NCBI GenBank assembly: GCA_025929715.1
Contig: JAICPS010000002.1
Coordinates: 1-37,982 of the forward strand
Source: Anaerolineae bacterium
GTDB lineage: Bacteria; Chloroflexota; Anaerolineae; Promineifilales; Promineifilaceae
Direction: 5' to 3'
Length of the DNA: 37,982 nt
In this document: positions 8,886 to 17,582 of the stretch, one piece after another
How positions within the stretch are numbered: the first letter of the stretch is position 1
Layout: every line of letters begins with the position of its first letter
Position numbers and translations under genes: made by a program
The notes under the pieces: model-generated
What the model was told of the DNA's origin: nothing
Seen by the model: only the letters and a program-made list of their open reading frames with translations
Databases searched by the model: none

Positions 8886-9335
8886 TTACTCCTCTAAAAG
8901 ACGATCTATTTCGTCCTGGATCGACTCCAGGTCGTCCAGTCGCAAGTAGACGATCGCATAACGAACATATGCGACTTCGTCAATCTCTTTTAGTTTGCGG
9001 ATGACCTTATCCCCCACCAGGCGGCTGGGCACTTCTGCCTTGCCGATCTGCTGCAGCTCCGCCTCAATTTCACCAACCATACGCTCAATTGCGGCTGCCG
9101 CCACAGGACGTTTAGCACAGGCGACGCGAATTCCGCCCATTAACTTGTCGCGAGAGAACTCCTCGCGGGTTCCATCTCGCTTAATAAGCAACGGCGTCGC
9201 CAGAATTGGCCGTTCGTAAGTGCTGAAGCGCTCGTCACAGTTGCCGCACACTCTCCGTCGACGTATGCCGCCTCGCGAGTCGTGACTGGTGTCAATTACT
9301 CGCGTTTTTTCGTGGCCGCAGTATGGACATCTCAC
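8886..9335 (-). CDS. nrdR: Transcriptional regulator NrdR (repressor of ribonucleotide reductase genes)
   Basis: A 149-aa protein of standard NrdR length. It has an N-terminal zinc ribbon (C3, C6, C30, C33; MRCPYCG and VCGNCDERF) followed by the [14 protein letters not shown] basic stretch that contacts DNA. An ATP-cone domain follows (about 49-139), beginning [18 protein letters not shown]. It senses ATP/dATP and represses ribonucleotide reductase operons. The start is a GTG at 9335, with GGGAG eight bases upstream. It leads the nrdR-nrdJ pair and is likely autoregulated, because the promoter at 9461-9489 is the only good one upstream of both genes. Confidence 0.96.
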   Translation of the reverse strand: MRCPYCGHEKTRVIDTSHDSRGGIRRRRVCGNCDERFSTYERPILATPLLIKRDGTREEFSRDKLMGGIRVACAKRPVAAAAIERMVGEIEAELQQIGKAEVPSRLVGDKVIRKLKEIDEVAYVRYAIVYLRLDDLESIQDEIDRLLEE

Positions 9336-9460
9336 CTTTTACACTCCCTGCCGAGCCCGGACTCCAACATATGAACAAACTCGGCAGCACCGACGGAAAC
9401 CACCAGATATAAGGGCACGATAGTAACGCTCCCCCATATTTAGCCCTTCAGGTGTGTGGC

Positions 9461-9489
9461 ATTATAACATGCGGCATGGGCAATGACAA
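9461..9489 (-). promoter_or_regulatory. Predicted sigma70 promoter of nrdR-nrdJ
   Basis: On the minus strand, TTGTCA (9484-9489) and TATAAT (9461-9466) are separated by exactly 17 bases: five of six and six of six matches to consensus. Transcription would start near 9454, giving a leader of about 120 bases before the GTG of nrdR. Confidence 0.65.
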
Positions 9490-9515
9490 GAGAAATTCGA
9501 GTTAATAACCTTAAA

Positions 9516-9525
9516 AGATATATCT
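9516..9525. promoter_or_regulatory. AT-rich palindrome, possible NrdR-box half-site
   Basis: AGATATATCT is a perfect 10-bp palindrome inside AACAGATATATCTTTT (minus strand). It resembles the core of the NrdR box, but NrdR usually needs two boxes about three helical turns apart and I see no second copy at that spacing. It lies upstream of the -35 and could instead be an UP-like AT-rich element. Confidence 0.25.
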
Positions 9526-9577
9526 GTTATGGGCGAGTCATCATTTGGAGAAAGTAGCAGCGAAAACAGGTATCGAC

Positions 9578-9604
9578 TGCCGGCGACCTTAGTGGTCGCC
9601 GGCA
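9578..9604 (-). terminator. Perfect 11-bp hairpin downstream of ftsZ
   Basis: TGCCGGCGACC and GGTCGCCGGCA pair perfectly around the five-base loop 9589-9593, about 80 bases after the ftsZ stop. It probably marks the 3' end of the dcw transcript. There is no run of U after it on the minus strand, only a short T-rich patch about ten bases later, so intrinsic termination is uncertain. Confidence 0.5.
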
Positions 9605-9681
9605 ATCTACCAGAGGGGGTAAACTGTGGTTAGTGGCGACTCAGCCAATAGGACGAGCGCTGACGTCGCCGCCGGTATCGA

Positions 9682-10863
9682 TCAACGCTTTTTCCGCAGG
9701 AACGCCGGAATCTCCAGATCATCCAGACGGAACGAAGACGTCTGGCGCGAAGCGTCGCCTGCAGCAGCGTCAGCAGCGGGATTTGGCGCCGAGCTGGTCA
9801 CCGGTGCTGATTCACGTACCGGCGGACGGGTAGGGCGGCGGTCGGTCGTCCGTGGCGCTGAGGTCATACGGTGAATCGAGGGTAATGTGCGCTCAAAACC
9901 TGTAGCGATCACCGTAATGTGAACCTCGTCGCCCATTTCCTCGTCGACCACCGCGCCAAAGATAAGATTAACGTCTGGATGCGCCGTTTCACGGATAACG
10001 GACGCCGCCTGATTAATCTCGAAAAGGCTAAGATTAGGCCCACCGGTGACGTTGAAGAGAATACCCCTCGCGCCGTCGATAGTTACATCCAGAAGCCGGT
10101 TAGATAATGCCTGCTCCGCAGCAATTTGTGCGCGGTCATCGCCATTACCATAGCCGATCGCCATGAGCGCCGCCCCCCCCATCGACATGATGGTACGGAC
10201 GTCGGCGAAGTCCAGGTTAATAAGACCGGGAACTGTGATCAATTCACTGATACCCTGGATGCCCTGGCGCAATACGTCGTCCGCCAGACGGAATGAATCC
10301 ATCAGCGAAACGCGGCGATCCGCAGTTTCCAGCAGACGGTCGTTCGGGATGACGATTAGTGTATCCACGTGCTCCTTCAGCTGGTCGATACCTTCTTCAG
10401 CAGCCTTGGCGCGCTTCGAACCTTCAAACGTGAAAGGACGAGTGACAACACCTATGGTCAGCGCCCCCTCATCACGAGCCACCTTGGCAACCGTTGGCGT
10501 CGCTCCTGTGCCGGTGCCGCCGCCCATGCCCGCGGTGACGAACACCATATCAGAGCCGCGCAGAACGGACCGCAGCTCGTCCATTGACTCTTCTGCAGCG
10601 CGCGAGCCAACCTCAGGATCCCCGCCTGCGCCGAGACCACGCGTGGCGCGCTCACCGATATGGAGCCGTTGCCGGGCGCGGCTCGACATGAGGGCTTGGC
10701 TGTCGGTATTCACGGCGATGAAGTCGACGCCGGCTATTCCGGCTTCGATCATGCGGTTCACCGCATTACTGCCGCCGCCGCCAACCCCAACGACGCGGAT
10801 CAAAGCCGCACCCTCCACATCGGGCATTCTTTGAACTTCACGTTGTCTTCTCTCTGTACCCAT
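9682..10863 (-). CDS. ftsZ: Cell division protein FtsZ
   Basis: A tubulin-like GTPase that forms the Z ring at mid-cell; 393 aa. The N-terminal motif [15 protein letters not shown] (24-38), NTDSQAL (52-58), the tubulin signature GGGTGTG (114-120) and the T7 synergy-loop segment [11 protein letters not shown] are all intact. After the globular core there is a variable Pro/Ala/Arg linker (about 320-375). The conserved C-terminal peptide [13 protein letters not shown], which binds FtsA and other partners, ends the protein. The ATG at 10863 has an AGAGGGG site six bases upstream. It is the last gene of the dcw cluster, 95 bases after ftsA, and a hairpin follows it. Confidence 0.98.
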   Translation of the reverse strand: MGTERRQREVQRMPDVEGAALIRVVGVGGGGSNAVNRMIEAGIAGVDFIAVNTDSQALMSSRARQRLHIGERATRGLGAGGDPEVGSRAAEESMDELRSVLRGSDMVFVTAGMGGGTGTGATPTVAKVARDEGALTIGVVTRPFTFEGSKRAKAAEEGIDQLKEHVDTLIVIPNDRLLETADRRVSLMDSFRLADDVLRQGIQGISELITVPGLINLDFADVRTIMSMGGAALMAIGYGNGDDRAQIAAEQALSNRLLDVTIDGARGILFNVTGGPNLSLFEINQAASVIRETAHPDVNLIFGAVVDEEMGDEVHITVIATGFERTLPSIHRMTSAPRTTDRRPTRPPVRESAPVTSSAPNPAADAAAGDASRQTSSFRLDDLEIPAFLRKKR

Positions 10864-10874
10864 GTTTACCCCTC

Positions 10875-10892
10875 TTGAACTATATTTTGAAC
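10875..10892. repeat. Short direct repeat in the ftsA-ftsZ gap
   Basis: TTGAAC occurs twice (10875-10880 and 10887-10892) with a 12-base period around TATATT, just upstream of the ftsZ ribosome binding site. On the minus strand TATAGT lies inside it and could act as a weak -10 for ftsZ, but no good -35 is seen. Confidence 0.25.
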
Positions 10893-10958
10893 AATTTCCA
10901 GTTGATACTTCCGATTAGCTTTCTCCGTCTTCAGGCCGGCATAAACATTTGCTCCCCC

Positions 10959-12170
10959 CTATTCGGGCAACAACGCCCGGAAAAAGCCGCCCAGACGCCG
11001 CCCCCATTCGCCCTGTCGGGCGCGGGGACGGTAGGCGTTGCTGCCACTAATTGCCCATCGCAACAGACCCACGCTGGTAGCGTATGCCGGGCTGCGCAAA
11101 GCATCGACAAGTCCCACCAGGCTGCGAGGGGCGCCAACTCGCGCCGGTACATTGAGTACGCGTTGCGCGACGCTGCCTATGCCCCGCAACTGCGAGCCGC
11201 CACCGGTAAGAACGATTCCGGCAGGGAGCAGGCCGTCATAGCCAGACAATTCCACTTCCTGCAGGATTAGTTGGAAAATTTCTTCGACACGCGCTTCGAT
11301 AACGGTCGCCAGGTCTTGCCGGCCTACCAGAATGCGCTCCCCGCTGAAAGGAGACACCGTGAAGTCGGATTCCGGATCAATCTCCTTGGGACGGCAATCA
11401 CCGTACTGTAGTTTCACGCGCTCTGCGACCTCAAAAGGGACGCGCAATCCAATGGCGATGTCGTTCGTAACATGATAACCGCCAACCGGTAGGACCCGCG
11501 TGTGAAATACACTACCGCGCCTGTACAGGGCCAGATCTGTGGTGCCACCACCAATGTCGGCAACTATAACGTCCATATCGCGCTCATTCGGTTCTAGAAC
11601 AGCTTCGCCGGATGCCAGCGCGTTGAGCACGAATTCCTCAGCTTCAATGCCTACGTTGTCGGCGCATTTCCCCAGGTTCAGTAGCGCCGTGGATGCGCCG
11701 GTGACAATATGCGCTTCCACCTCTAGCCGGTAGCCGTGCATTCCTACCGGCTGATGCACGACAGTTTCGTCGACGCGGAAGTGGCGAGGGACCAGATGGA
11801 CGATTTCGCGATTATGGGCAATCGGAACGGCCTGTGCAGCATCGAGCGCCCGTTCAATATCCTCCGTCGTCACGCCGCTTCCGTTGCGGCTGATGGCCAC
11901 CGCGCCATTGCTATTGGTCGATCCAATATGCTCGCCGGCCATGCTAACGAGGGCGCGCGAAAGTGCGTAGCCCGACGTCTCCTCCGCTTTCTCTACCGCT
12001 CGAGCGATGGCCACAGACGCTTCGCCGACGTCGACAATCATCCCCTTTCGCATTCCACGCGAGGGCTCTACGCCATAGCCAATAATGCGCAGCTGTCCCG
12101 TACGCACTTCACCTACGAGTGCGCATACCTTCGTTGTTCCAATGTCCAGACCGAAAAGTATCCCTTCCAT
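10959..12170 (-). CDS. ftsA: Cell division protein FtsA
   Basis: An actin-family ATPase that tethers FtsZ to the membrane; 403 aa. The phosphate-1 motif FGLDIGTTKV is at 6-15, the SHS2/1C subdomain falls around 80-160, and the phosphate-2 motif ADIGGGTTDLALY sits near 205-217. The adenosine motif GIVLTGGGSQLRGI follows. The last 15 residues or so (EWGRRLGGFFRALLPE) form the expected amphipathic membrane-targeting helix. It is followed by ftsZ and preceded by ftsQ, the standard order. There is no frame damage. Confidence 0.97.
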   Translation of the reverse strand: MEGILFGLDIGTTKVCALVGEVRTGQLRIIGYGVEPSRGMRKGMIVDVGEASVAIARAVEKAEETSGYALSRALVSMAGEHIGSTNSNGAVAISRNGSGVTTEDIERALDAAQAVPIAHNREIVHLVPRHFRVDETVVHQPVGMHGYRLEVEAHIVTGASTALLNLGKCADNVGIEAEEFVLNALASGEAVLEPNERDMDVIVADIGGGTTDLALYRRGSVFHTRVLPVGGYHVTNDIAIGLRVPFEVAERVKLQYGDCRPKEIDPESDFTVSPFSGERILVGRQDLATVIEARVEEIFQLILQEVELSGYDGLLPAGIVLTGGGSQLRGIGSVAQRVLNVPARVGAPRSLVGLVDALRSPAYATSVGLLRWAISGSNAYRPRARQGEWGRRLGGFFRALLPE

Positions 12171-12190
12171 CTAATGCCCCTACCATTAAT

Positions 12191-12231
12191 GTGACCGGTG
12201 GCGCCGACAAAAAGCGACCAGGAACCACCGA
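12191..12231. repeat. Imperfect inverted repeat in the ftsQ-ftsA gap
   Basis: CGGTGG (12196-12201) and CCACCG (12226-12231) can pair across a 24-base loop, in the 79-base gap between ftsQ and ftsA. The left side begins GTGACCGG, the same eight bases that open the 43-nt hairpin repeat at 4741 and 26146, so this may be a decayed copy. Confidence 0.25.
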
Positions 12232-12249
12232 CAGTGAGTTATTACCAGG

Positions 12250-13221
12250 CTATGAATCACTCGCCAGATAGAATGGCTTCTCCTGATTGCTTACGCTGAT
12301 ATAAACCGGTATCTCTTGCTCGGCGAGAAGATGTTCTACCAGCGTCTCGTAGACAGCCAGCTTCTGGGCCATCTCAGTGCCGGTACCAAAATACACGCGC
12401 CAGCCTCGACCATCCTGATAACTTAATCCACCCGAGATGTCATAATGGAGGACGGCGATATTTGGCCGCAGCTCGCGGAGCTGCAATGCTCCAGCCAAAA
12501 CTTCGTCAGGAACAAAGGGCATTGACGGTTCTTCCGATTCTGCCGCTTCATCAGGATTCGCGTCTTCTGGCTCGTCTCTTGCCTCCAGAGCTTCGCCTGG
12601 CCCCGTCGCCGCCGGGGCCGGTTCCTCAGCCAATATGTGCAACAGACCGGGAATATCAACGCGCGCCGGCGCCAACTGCCCGTTCCTGTTTACCCAATAC
12701 ACCTCTCCGCCTTGTTCCCACACGGCGATGGGCGAATCTTCGGCGATGCGGATATAGGCCGAGTTCGGCCACTGTAGCGACACTGTGGCGGAGATGACAC
12801 CCGAAATCTGGGCGATCTGCTCTGCAGCCTCAACCGGGTTTGCCGAAAAGATATGTGCTCCGGCAAGGCCGCTTGCATCTACAATTTCCGCGGGTGGAAT
12901 TGAAGCCGCTCCCTCCACGGGAATTATGGTCAGATAGAACCTTTCATCCATGCCTACAAGCACAAGCGATAACACACATATCACCAGCAGAAATAGACTG
13001 ACCCATCGCGAAGAGAGAAGGACCTGCTTGATCGCGGCGGTTGGCAGGCGCAGGGGGCCGCGGTTGCGGCGACGCCGTTTGCGCGCCGTCCGCGGTATTT
13101 CCAGGCGCGGAATCTGAAAACCTGCCCCAGCATCCACGCGACGCATCTTCGGTTGCCTGCGCAATTTCCGTTGGCGCTCCGAGCGCCGTTCTCTAAGCAT
13201 CTCCCTAAGTCTCTCTTTCAT
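12250..13221 (-). CDS. ftsQ: Cell division protein FtsQ/DivIB
   Basis: A bitopic divisome protein of 323 aa. The first 70 residues are cytoplasmic and extremely basic, with runs of Arg and Lys. A single membrane helix follows (about 74-90), then a POTRA domain (95-163: FYLTIIPVEGAASIPPAEIVDASGL...) and the FtsQ domain with VYWVNRNGQLAP. Within the FtsQ domain there is a Pro/Ala/Glu/Asp-rich insertion (about 199-234), not part of the core fold as I know it. The C-terminus ends SVSNQEKPFYLASDS. It starts four bases inside ddl (ATGA overlap), so it is translationally coupled. Sequence conservation in FtsQ is low; the call rests on domain order and gene position. Confidence 0.88.
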   Translation of the reverse strand: MKERLREMLRERRSERQRKLRRQPKMRRVDAGAGFQIPRLEIPRTARKRRRRNRGPLRLPTAAIKQVLLSSRWVSLFLLVICVLSLVLVGMDERFYLTIIPVEGAASIPPAEIVDASGLAGAHIFSANPVEAAEQIAQISGVISATVSLQWPNSAYIRIAEDSPIAVWEQGGEVYWVNRNGQLAPARVDIPGLLHILAEEPAPAATGPGEALEARDEPEDANPDEAAESEEPSMPFVPDEVLAGALQLRELRPNIAVLHYDISGGLSYQDGRGWRVYFGTGTEMAQKLAVYETLVEHLLAEQEIPVYISVSNQEKPFYLASDS

Positions 13222-14348
13222 TCGTCCCCTTCCGGGCGAAAGTTGATCTTCAGGTTCTTTTTTTCATGATGGCGGTCCAGCGCGAGTTCAATAAGCCGGT
13301 CGAGGAGTTCGGGATAAGGAATCCCGCTGGCCTCCCATAACTTTGGATACATTGAGATACGAGTGAACCCAGGAATCGTGTTGATCTCGTTCATGTAGAG
13401 CGAACCATTCTCGCGGTCCATAAGCAGATCAACGCGACCCATGCCGGCACAATCGATGGCCTTGTAAGCTTTAAGGGCAAGATTACGAACCTCGTCGGCG
13501 ACCGCTGCATCAAGGGACGCTGGAATAAGCAGTTCGGAATCGTCGCTGACATACTTGGCCACGTAATCATAAAATGCCCGCCGTGGCCGGACTTCGCCCA
13601 CAATGCTGGCTATGGGCGTATCGTTGCCCAAGACAGCCACTTCCAGCTCACGGGCGTCCGCGCCCTGCTCCACGACGATGCGCCGGTCATACTGCGCCGC
13701 GGTGTCCAGGCCGGTCTCTAGCTCGGCCCGGTCTGCGCAGCGGCATATGCCTACGGACGACCCCAGATTGGCCGGTTTCGTAAACACCGGATAGCAAAAC
13801 ATAGACTCCAGTTGTTCAAGTACCGCGCTGCGCCGCGAGCGCCAGTCGCCTACTAACACCAGGCGCCAGGGTAGTATTGGGATCCCGTTCGCCGCCATGA
13901 CGTTCTTAAAAATGGCCTTATCCATACCTACTGCTGAACCGACGACACCCGCCCCCACGTATGGCAAGTCGGCGAGCTCGAGAAGACCTTGTACGGTGCC
14001 ATCCTCTCCATATGGTCCATGTAAAATTGGCATGATAACGTCGAGCTCTGCTACCTCGGAAAATGAAGATAATTCCATCGAAGCGCGCTCAACAGGCGTC
14101 AATGCTGGCGACTGCGATTCGGGAAGATGCGTTACCGGACGCGTCGCGCTCGATGTGCCGACGTTCAGCGCCGCCAGAGCATCGCCGGCAAGCCACTGGC
14201 CGGCCCTTGTAATGCCCACAGGCACAACCTCATACTTCTCAGGGTCCAGCGCATCCATAACGGACCGCGCCGACATAAGCGAAACCTCATGCTCGCCAGA
14301 GCGACCGCCAAAGATCAACCCAACACGAATCCGACGCTTAATCTTCAT
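13218..14348 (-). CDS. ddl: D-alanine--D-alanine ligase
   Basis: This ATP-grasp enzyme joins two D-alanines for the peptidoglycan stem; 376 aa from the ATG at 14348. The frame is open to a TTG at 14405, but the extra residues would all lie over murB. The ATG is preceded by GAGGAGG within the murB 3' end, though with very short spacing. Family motifs are [20 protein letters not shown] near the start, [37 protein letters not shown] (ATP lid), MGRVDLLMD and the C-terminal [26 protein letters not shown] that binds Mg and D-Ala. It overlaps murB by 11 bases and ftsQ by four. GFT in place of a GFS-type sequence is a minor variant. Confidence 0.95.
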   Translation of the reverse strand: MKIKRRIRVGLIFGGRSGEHEVSLMSARSVMDALDPEKYEVVPVGITRAGQWLAGDALAALNVGTSSATRPVTHLPESQSPALTPVERASMELSSFSEVAELDVIMPILHGPYGEDGTVQGLLELADLPYVGAGVVGSAVGMDKAIFKNVMAANGIPILPWRLVLVGDWRSRRSAVLEQLESMFCYPVFTKPANLGSSVGICRCADRAELETGLDTAAQYDRRIVVEQGADARELEVAVLGNDTPIASIVGEVRPRRAFYDYVAKYVSDDSELLIPASLDAAVADEVRNLALKAYKAIDCAGMGRVDLLMDRENGSLYMNEINTIPGFTRISMYPKLWEASGIPYPELLDRLIELALDRHHEKKNLKINFRPEGDE

Positions 14349-15309
14349 CCTCCTCAAACTGCCAATCACCCACAAGCTCAACTTCCAATTCCAACTCGAC
14401 TCCAAACTGTTCGCGGACTGCGTGCCAAGCTTCGGCGATCAACGCACGTACATCTTCGGCCGTCGCCTCGCCCTCATTGATAAAGAAGTTGGCGTGTTTC
14501 TCCGAGATGGCGGCGTCGCCGATGCGGAAGCCTTTCATGCCTGCCGCGTCTATGAGGTAACCGGCATAATAATGCTCAGGATTCTTGAACATCGAGCCGG
14601 TACTCGCGCCGCCTGGTTGCGTTTGCTTGCGATGGGCTGTGAACCCATCAGCGCGCGCCATCAGTACGTCTACAGCCTCCGGTTTCAACTCTAGCTCGGC
14701 GATTAGTACCACGCGACGTTGTACATCCTCGCCTTGTTCGCGCTTTAGGATGCTTTCACGATAGCCATAGGCTAACTCTTCATTACTGTATATACGCGCA
14801 CCCTCCCCTGGTTCCCAGATTGTGGTCGCAACCAGCGTCCCGTTCATGTCTCCACCGTGTGCCCCGGCGTTGCCGACGACTGCACCACCTACCGTTCCGG
14901 GCACGCTGACGGCCCACTCAAGGCCGCCGAGTCCCTTGGCGATACATTGGCGGGCGAGCGATGATAGATTCCGGCCACTCTCTACAGTGCAGATGACGCT
15001 AAAACCTGTATTGCGAAACTTCACTTCGCGGGCCCGGTTCATGATTACCAGGCCACGAATGCCGCTATCTGCGACAAGTATGTTTGAACCTCCACCAAGA
15101 ACGAAAAAGGGAATGTTCTGGGCATAGGCCATTTCCACCGCCATCTGCAAGTCGCTGACGTTGTGTACTGAGAGGAACATATCGGCGGCGCCTCCAACGC
15201 GAGCCGAGGTATAGCGCGAGAGTGAAACGTCTAGTTGGAACGCCTCGCCAAATACCTCGCTGAAGCGTGGGATTACCGCTTGCCACACTGTCGTCTGCAC
15301 GTCCATCAC
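14338..15309 (-). CDS. murB: UDP-N-acetylenolpyruvoylglucosamine reductase
   Basis: This FAD enzyme reduces UDP-GlcNAc-enolpyruvate to UDP-MurNAc with NADPH; 323 aa. Motifs are the Arg/Thr start of the FAD domain ([15 protein letters not shown]), [14 protein letters not shown] (PCMH FAD-binding), [34 protein letters not shown] containing the catalytic serine, and [20 protein letters not shown] near the end. The lack of the extra tyrosine loop and the GSMFKNP form point to a type II MurB. The start is a GTG at 15309 or the adjacent ATG at 15306; both overlap the stop of the 50-aa gene before it. The C-terminus is unusually acidic ([23 protein letters not shown]-like stretch). Confidence 0.96.
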   Translation of the reverse strand: MMDVQTTVWQAVIPRFSEVFGEAFQLDVSLSRYTSARVGGAADMFLSVHNVSDLQMAVEMAYAQNIPFFVLGGGSNILVADSGIRGLVIMNRAREVKFRNTGFSVICTVESGRNLSSLARQCIAKGLGGLEWAVSVPGTVGGAVVGNAGAHGGDMNGTLVATTIWEPGEGARIYSNEELAYGYRESILKREQGEDVQRRVVLIAELELKPEAVDVLMARADGFTAHRKQTQPGGASTGSMFKNPEHYYAGYLIDAAGMKGFRIGDAAISEKHANFFINEGEATAEDVRALIAEAWHAVREQFGVELELEVELVGDWQFEEDED

Positions 15310-15458
15310 TTCTTTGCGTCCTCTCCTTTAAGTTTCGCCACAAGGCGACGAATATCCTCAGCGGAGACCTCCGCCGTGGATCGGTTCGCATTCGTTTCTC
15401 GTGGTTCTCTTGAACCGTTCTCCGCCGCCGATCTCTTTGACTTCTCCTCGCGTGCCAT
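15306..15458 (-). CDS. 50-aa charged protein of unknown function between murC and murB
   Basis: I do not recognise this protein. The ATG at 15458 has a strong AGGAGG site six bases upstream; the frame is open further up to 15503, but that part would overlap murC. The product is very hydrophilic, with a basic/acidic N-terminal half rich in Arg, Glu, Ser and Asn and no hydrophobic segment. It ends in a probable helix, [20 protein letters not shown]. It starts 10 bases after murC ends, and its stop overlaps the start of murB. The good ribosome binding site and tight spacing favour a real gene. An uncharacterised linker gene or a regulator of MurC/MurB are both possible. Confidence 0.6.
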   Translation of the reverse strand: MAREEKSKRSAAENGSREPRETNANRSTAEVSAEDIRRLVAKLKGEDAKK

Positions 15459-15468
15459 GAAATCCCTC

Positions 15469-16932
15469 CTATGGATTAGCCTGGACTCTTCGTCGCAAAC
15501 CATCTAGTATCCACTTTCCAACCTCATCGCCGTCACCGGCGCCAAGCGTTAGGACCAGGTCGCCTGGCAACACACGGTCCAGGATAAATTTTGCAGCCTC
15601 TTCCTTTAACCCAATGTGTCGCGCGTAAGGATGATCCATCTCGGCCACGATTTGCGCTGCGTTTACACCCAGCGTATCCTTTTCGCGGCTGCGGTAGATG
15701 TCCAGCACGATGACCCGGTCGGCATCGCCGAAGGAGCGGGCGAATTCACGTCCCAGCAGGCGTGTGCGACTGTAAGTATGAGGCTGCCACACGGCCCACA
15801 GGCGGCGCCCGCGAAAGCGTTGACGCGCCGCTGCCAGCGTTGCCCTTATTTCAGTAGGGTGATGGGCATAATCGTCGATCACCGTCACATCCCTGATTTC
15901 GCCGACGAGCTGAAAACGACGTTCGACTCCACCAAATGAAATGAGCGCCTGTACGATTTCAGTAAAGGCAACGCCCAGCGCATTGCACGCGGCAATAGCC
16001 GCCAGGGCGTTACGAACATTGTGCTCGCCTGGCAGCCTTAACCGCGCCAGCCCCAACGTATCGCCATTGTATAGTACGACGAAGTCCGTCCCACCAAGCT
16101 GGTTGGGCTGCAAATCGACAGCTCTAAAGTGGAAGCCGTCCGGCGCTTCTCCCGTACCATAAGTCATGACCTGAATGTCGCTGCGTTGATTCTCTGCAAG
16201 CAGCTGGCGCGCCCCTTCATCATCATGGCAACAAATCAACGTGCCGTCAGGTGGCAGGCGGTCGACGAACTTCATGAAGGCGCTGAGGTACGCGGCGGGC
16301 GTGTCAAATAGATCGGGATGATCATATTCCAGATTCGTGACTAGTTCGATCTGCGGACGAAGTCCAAGGAACATGTAATCGTACTCGTCGGCCTCGACGA
16401 CAAAGAGATCGCTTTCTCCGGCGCGCCCGTTACGGCCCAATCCGGGCAGGATGCCGCCGGCGACCAACGATGGATCGCGCCCCGCTTCTAGCAAGATGTG
16501 CGCGATCATGCTGGTTGTCGTCGTTTTGCCATGAGTGCCCGCTACCGCAATTCCCACGGCGCCGGTCATGAGATAGCCGAGAAGATCAGCGCGCTTCAAC
16601 ACAGGGATGCCGGCCTCTAGGGCAGCGACGACTTCGACGTTCTGGGGCGGCACTGCAGATGAAATCACGACCAGTTCAGCGTCTGAAACGTTTTTCGCAT
16701 GGTGCTCCACGTGCACAACTGCGCCCGCCTCCCGCAAAGCGGTTACCAGATCATTCTGGTGTAGGTCGGAACCGGAAACGGCAAAACCGCGTCCTAACAG
16801 TAGCCAGGCAATCGCCGACATGCCACTGCCAGCGATGCCCACAAGATGTATGCGCATTCCCGGCTGCAAATTCAGCTGCTGAGCTTCGTCGATATTCTGC
16901 TGGTCCTGCGTGTGAGTTGCACTCATTAACAT
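15469..16932 (-). CDS. murC: UDP-N-acetylmuramate--L-alanine ligase
   Basis: This enzyme adds the first stem residue (normally L-Ala) to UDP-MurNAc using ATP; 487 aa. The N-terminal Rossmann part has HLVGIAGSGMSAIAWLL with the GSDLHQND loop. The central ATPase domain has GTHGKTTTTSMIAHIL, VVEADEYDYMFL and NLEYDHPDLF, and the C-terminal domain has VIDDYAHHPTEIRATLAA and WAVWQPHTYSRT. All are standard. The first methionine (16932) and the third residue (16926) are both possible starts; neither has a strong Shine-Dalgarno site. It follows the cvpA-like gene by 24 bases and precedes the 50-aa unknown. Confidence 0.97.
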   Translation of the reverse strand: MLMSATHTQDQQNIDEAQQLNLQPGMRIHLVGIAGSGMSAIAWLLLGRGFAVSGSDLHQNDLVTALREAGAVVHVEHHAKNVSDAELVVISSAVPPQNVEVVAALEAGIPVLKRADLLGYLMTGAVGIAVAGTHGKTTTTSMIAHILLEAGRDPSLVAGGILPGLGRNGRAGESDLFVVEADEYDYMFLGLRPQIELVTNLEYDHPDLFDTPAAYLSAFMKFVDRLPPDGTLICCHDDEGARQLLAENQRSDIQVMTYGTGEAPDGFHFRAVDLQPNQLGGTDFVVLYNGDTLGLARLRLPGEHNVRNALAAIAACNALGVAFTEIVQALISFGGVERRFQLVGEIRDVTVIDDYAHHPTEIRATLAAARQRFRGRRLWAVWQPHTYSRTRLLGREFARSFGDADRVIVLDIYRSREKDTLGVNAAQIVAEMDHPYARHIGLKEEAAKFILDRVLPGDLVLTLGAGDGDEVGKWILDGLRRRVQANP

Positions 16933-16956
16933 TTACAATATCCGGTCGTTGGCCGC

Positions 16957-17571
16957 CTATATCACGGCAATGAGGACCACAAAAAACGAAACAAACAACA
17001 GGATGAGCCAGACATTGGGACTGAACAGCCCCATCGGCAGCATGCTAGCCAGCGCCGAGGCGGCAGAAGTAGCCACCGGGCGAACAATGACGCTGGGATC
17101 GAATGGATAGGATTGGCCAGGCTGCAACTGAACGTATCCTAAGTTCGTAATCTGATATTCCAAAAACCCCCAAATAGAGCCAATCGTCAGGTACCCATTA
17201 ACCGCTCCAATCATCGCGCCCACAATGCGCCTTTCCAAACCGCCGCGCAATCGTTCGGCCAGACCTCCGCCGGCCCTCTGTTCTGCCAGGCGCGCCACCA
17301 CCTGATAACTGAAAAAAGCAATCGTGGCGTGAAAAATCGTTTGAATCCAGAACTGCTGGCGTTGAAAAGCCAGTGGATCGGCCGGGTTGATCTGAACCGT
17401 TCCCGTCAAGCCTCCGATAAGCCGTGTAATGGTGTCGCCGAACTGTACGAGCGCCGCCAGGGAGGCGACGAGCCCACTGAGGGCAATCACTTCGCGTTGC
17501 CAGCCCCGCATATACCCAATTAATGCAAAGAAAATGACCATGAACCAGAACACGAAATGCAAGGATACCAT
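16957..17571 (-). CDS. CvpA-like membrane protein in the dcw cluster
   Basis: A 204-aa protein with about four hydrophobic segments: near residues 5-25, 28-45 (weak), 75-95, 112-135, and a strong C-terminal helix at 184-204 ending in IAVI. The opening FVFWFMVIFFALIGYMRGWQREVIALSGLVASL resembles the first helix pair of the CvpA/colicin V production family. The GGLERRIVGAMIGAVNGYLTIG segment matches the second conserved block of that family. It sits between murG (11 bases) and murC (24 bases), where a membrane partner of lipid II synthesis or septum placement would make sense. The family call is moderate; the role is unknown. Confidence 0.6.
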   Translation of the reverse strand: MVSLHFVFWFMVIFFALIGYMRGWQREVIALSGLVASLAALVQFGDTITRLIGGLTGTVQINPADPLAFQRQQFWIQTIFHATIAFFSYQVVARLAEQRAGGGLAERLRGGLERRIVGAMIGAVNGYLTIGSIWGFLEYQITNLGYVQLQPGQSYPFDPSVIVRPVATSAASALASMLPMGLFSPNVWLILLFVSFFVVLIAVI

Positions 17572-17582
17572 GCGTCTGTAAC

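Larger units (their letters stand above)
9336..9681. other. 346-base gap between ftsZ and nrdR
   Basis: No coding frame is convincing here. Going along the minus strand from ftsZ it contains a perfect 11-bp hairpin (9578-9604), an AT-rich palindrome AGATATATCT (9516-9525), a sigma70-type promoter for nrdR (9461-9489) and about 110 bases of 5' leader. Confidence 0.6.

Noticed and set aside
14349-14405. Longer ddl starting at a TTG at 14405
   Set aside because: All added residues overlap the murB coding end, and Ddl proteins begin close to RVGLIFGG.
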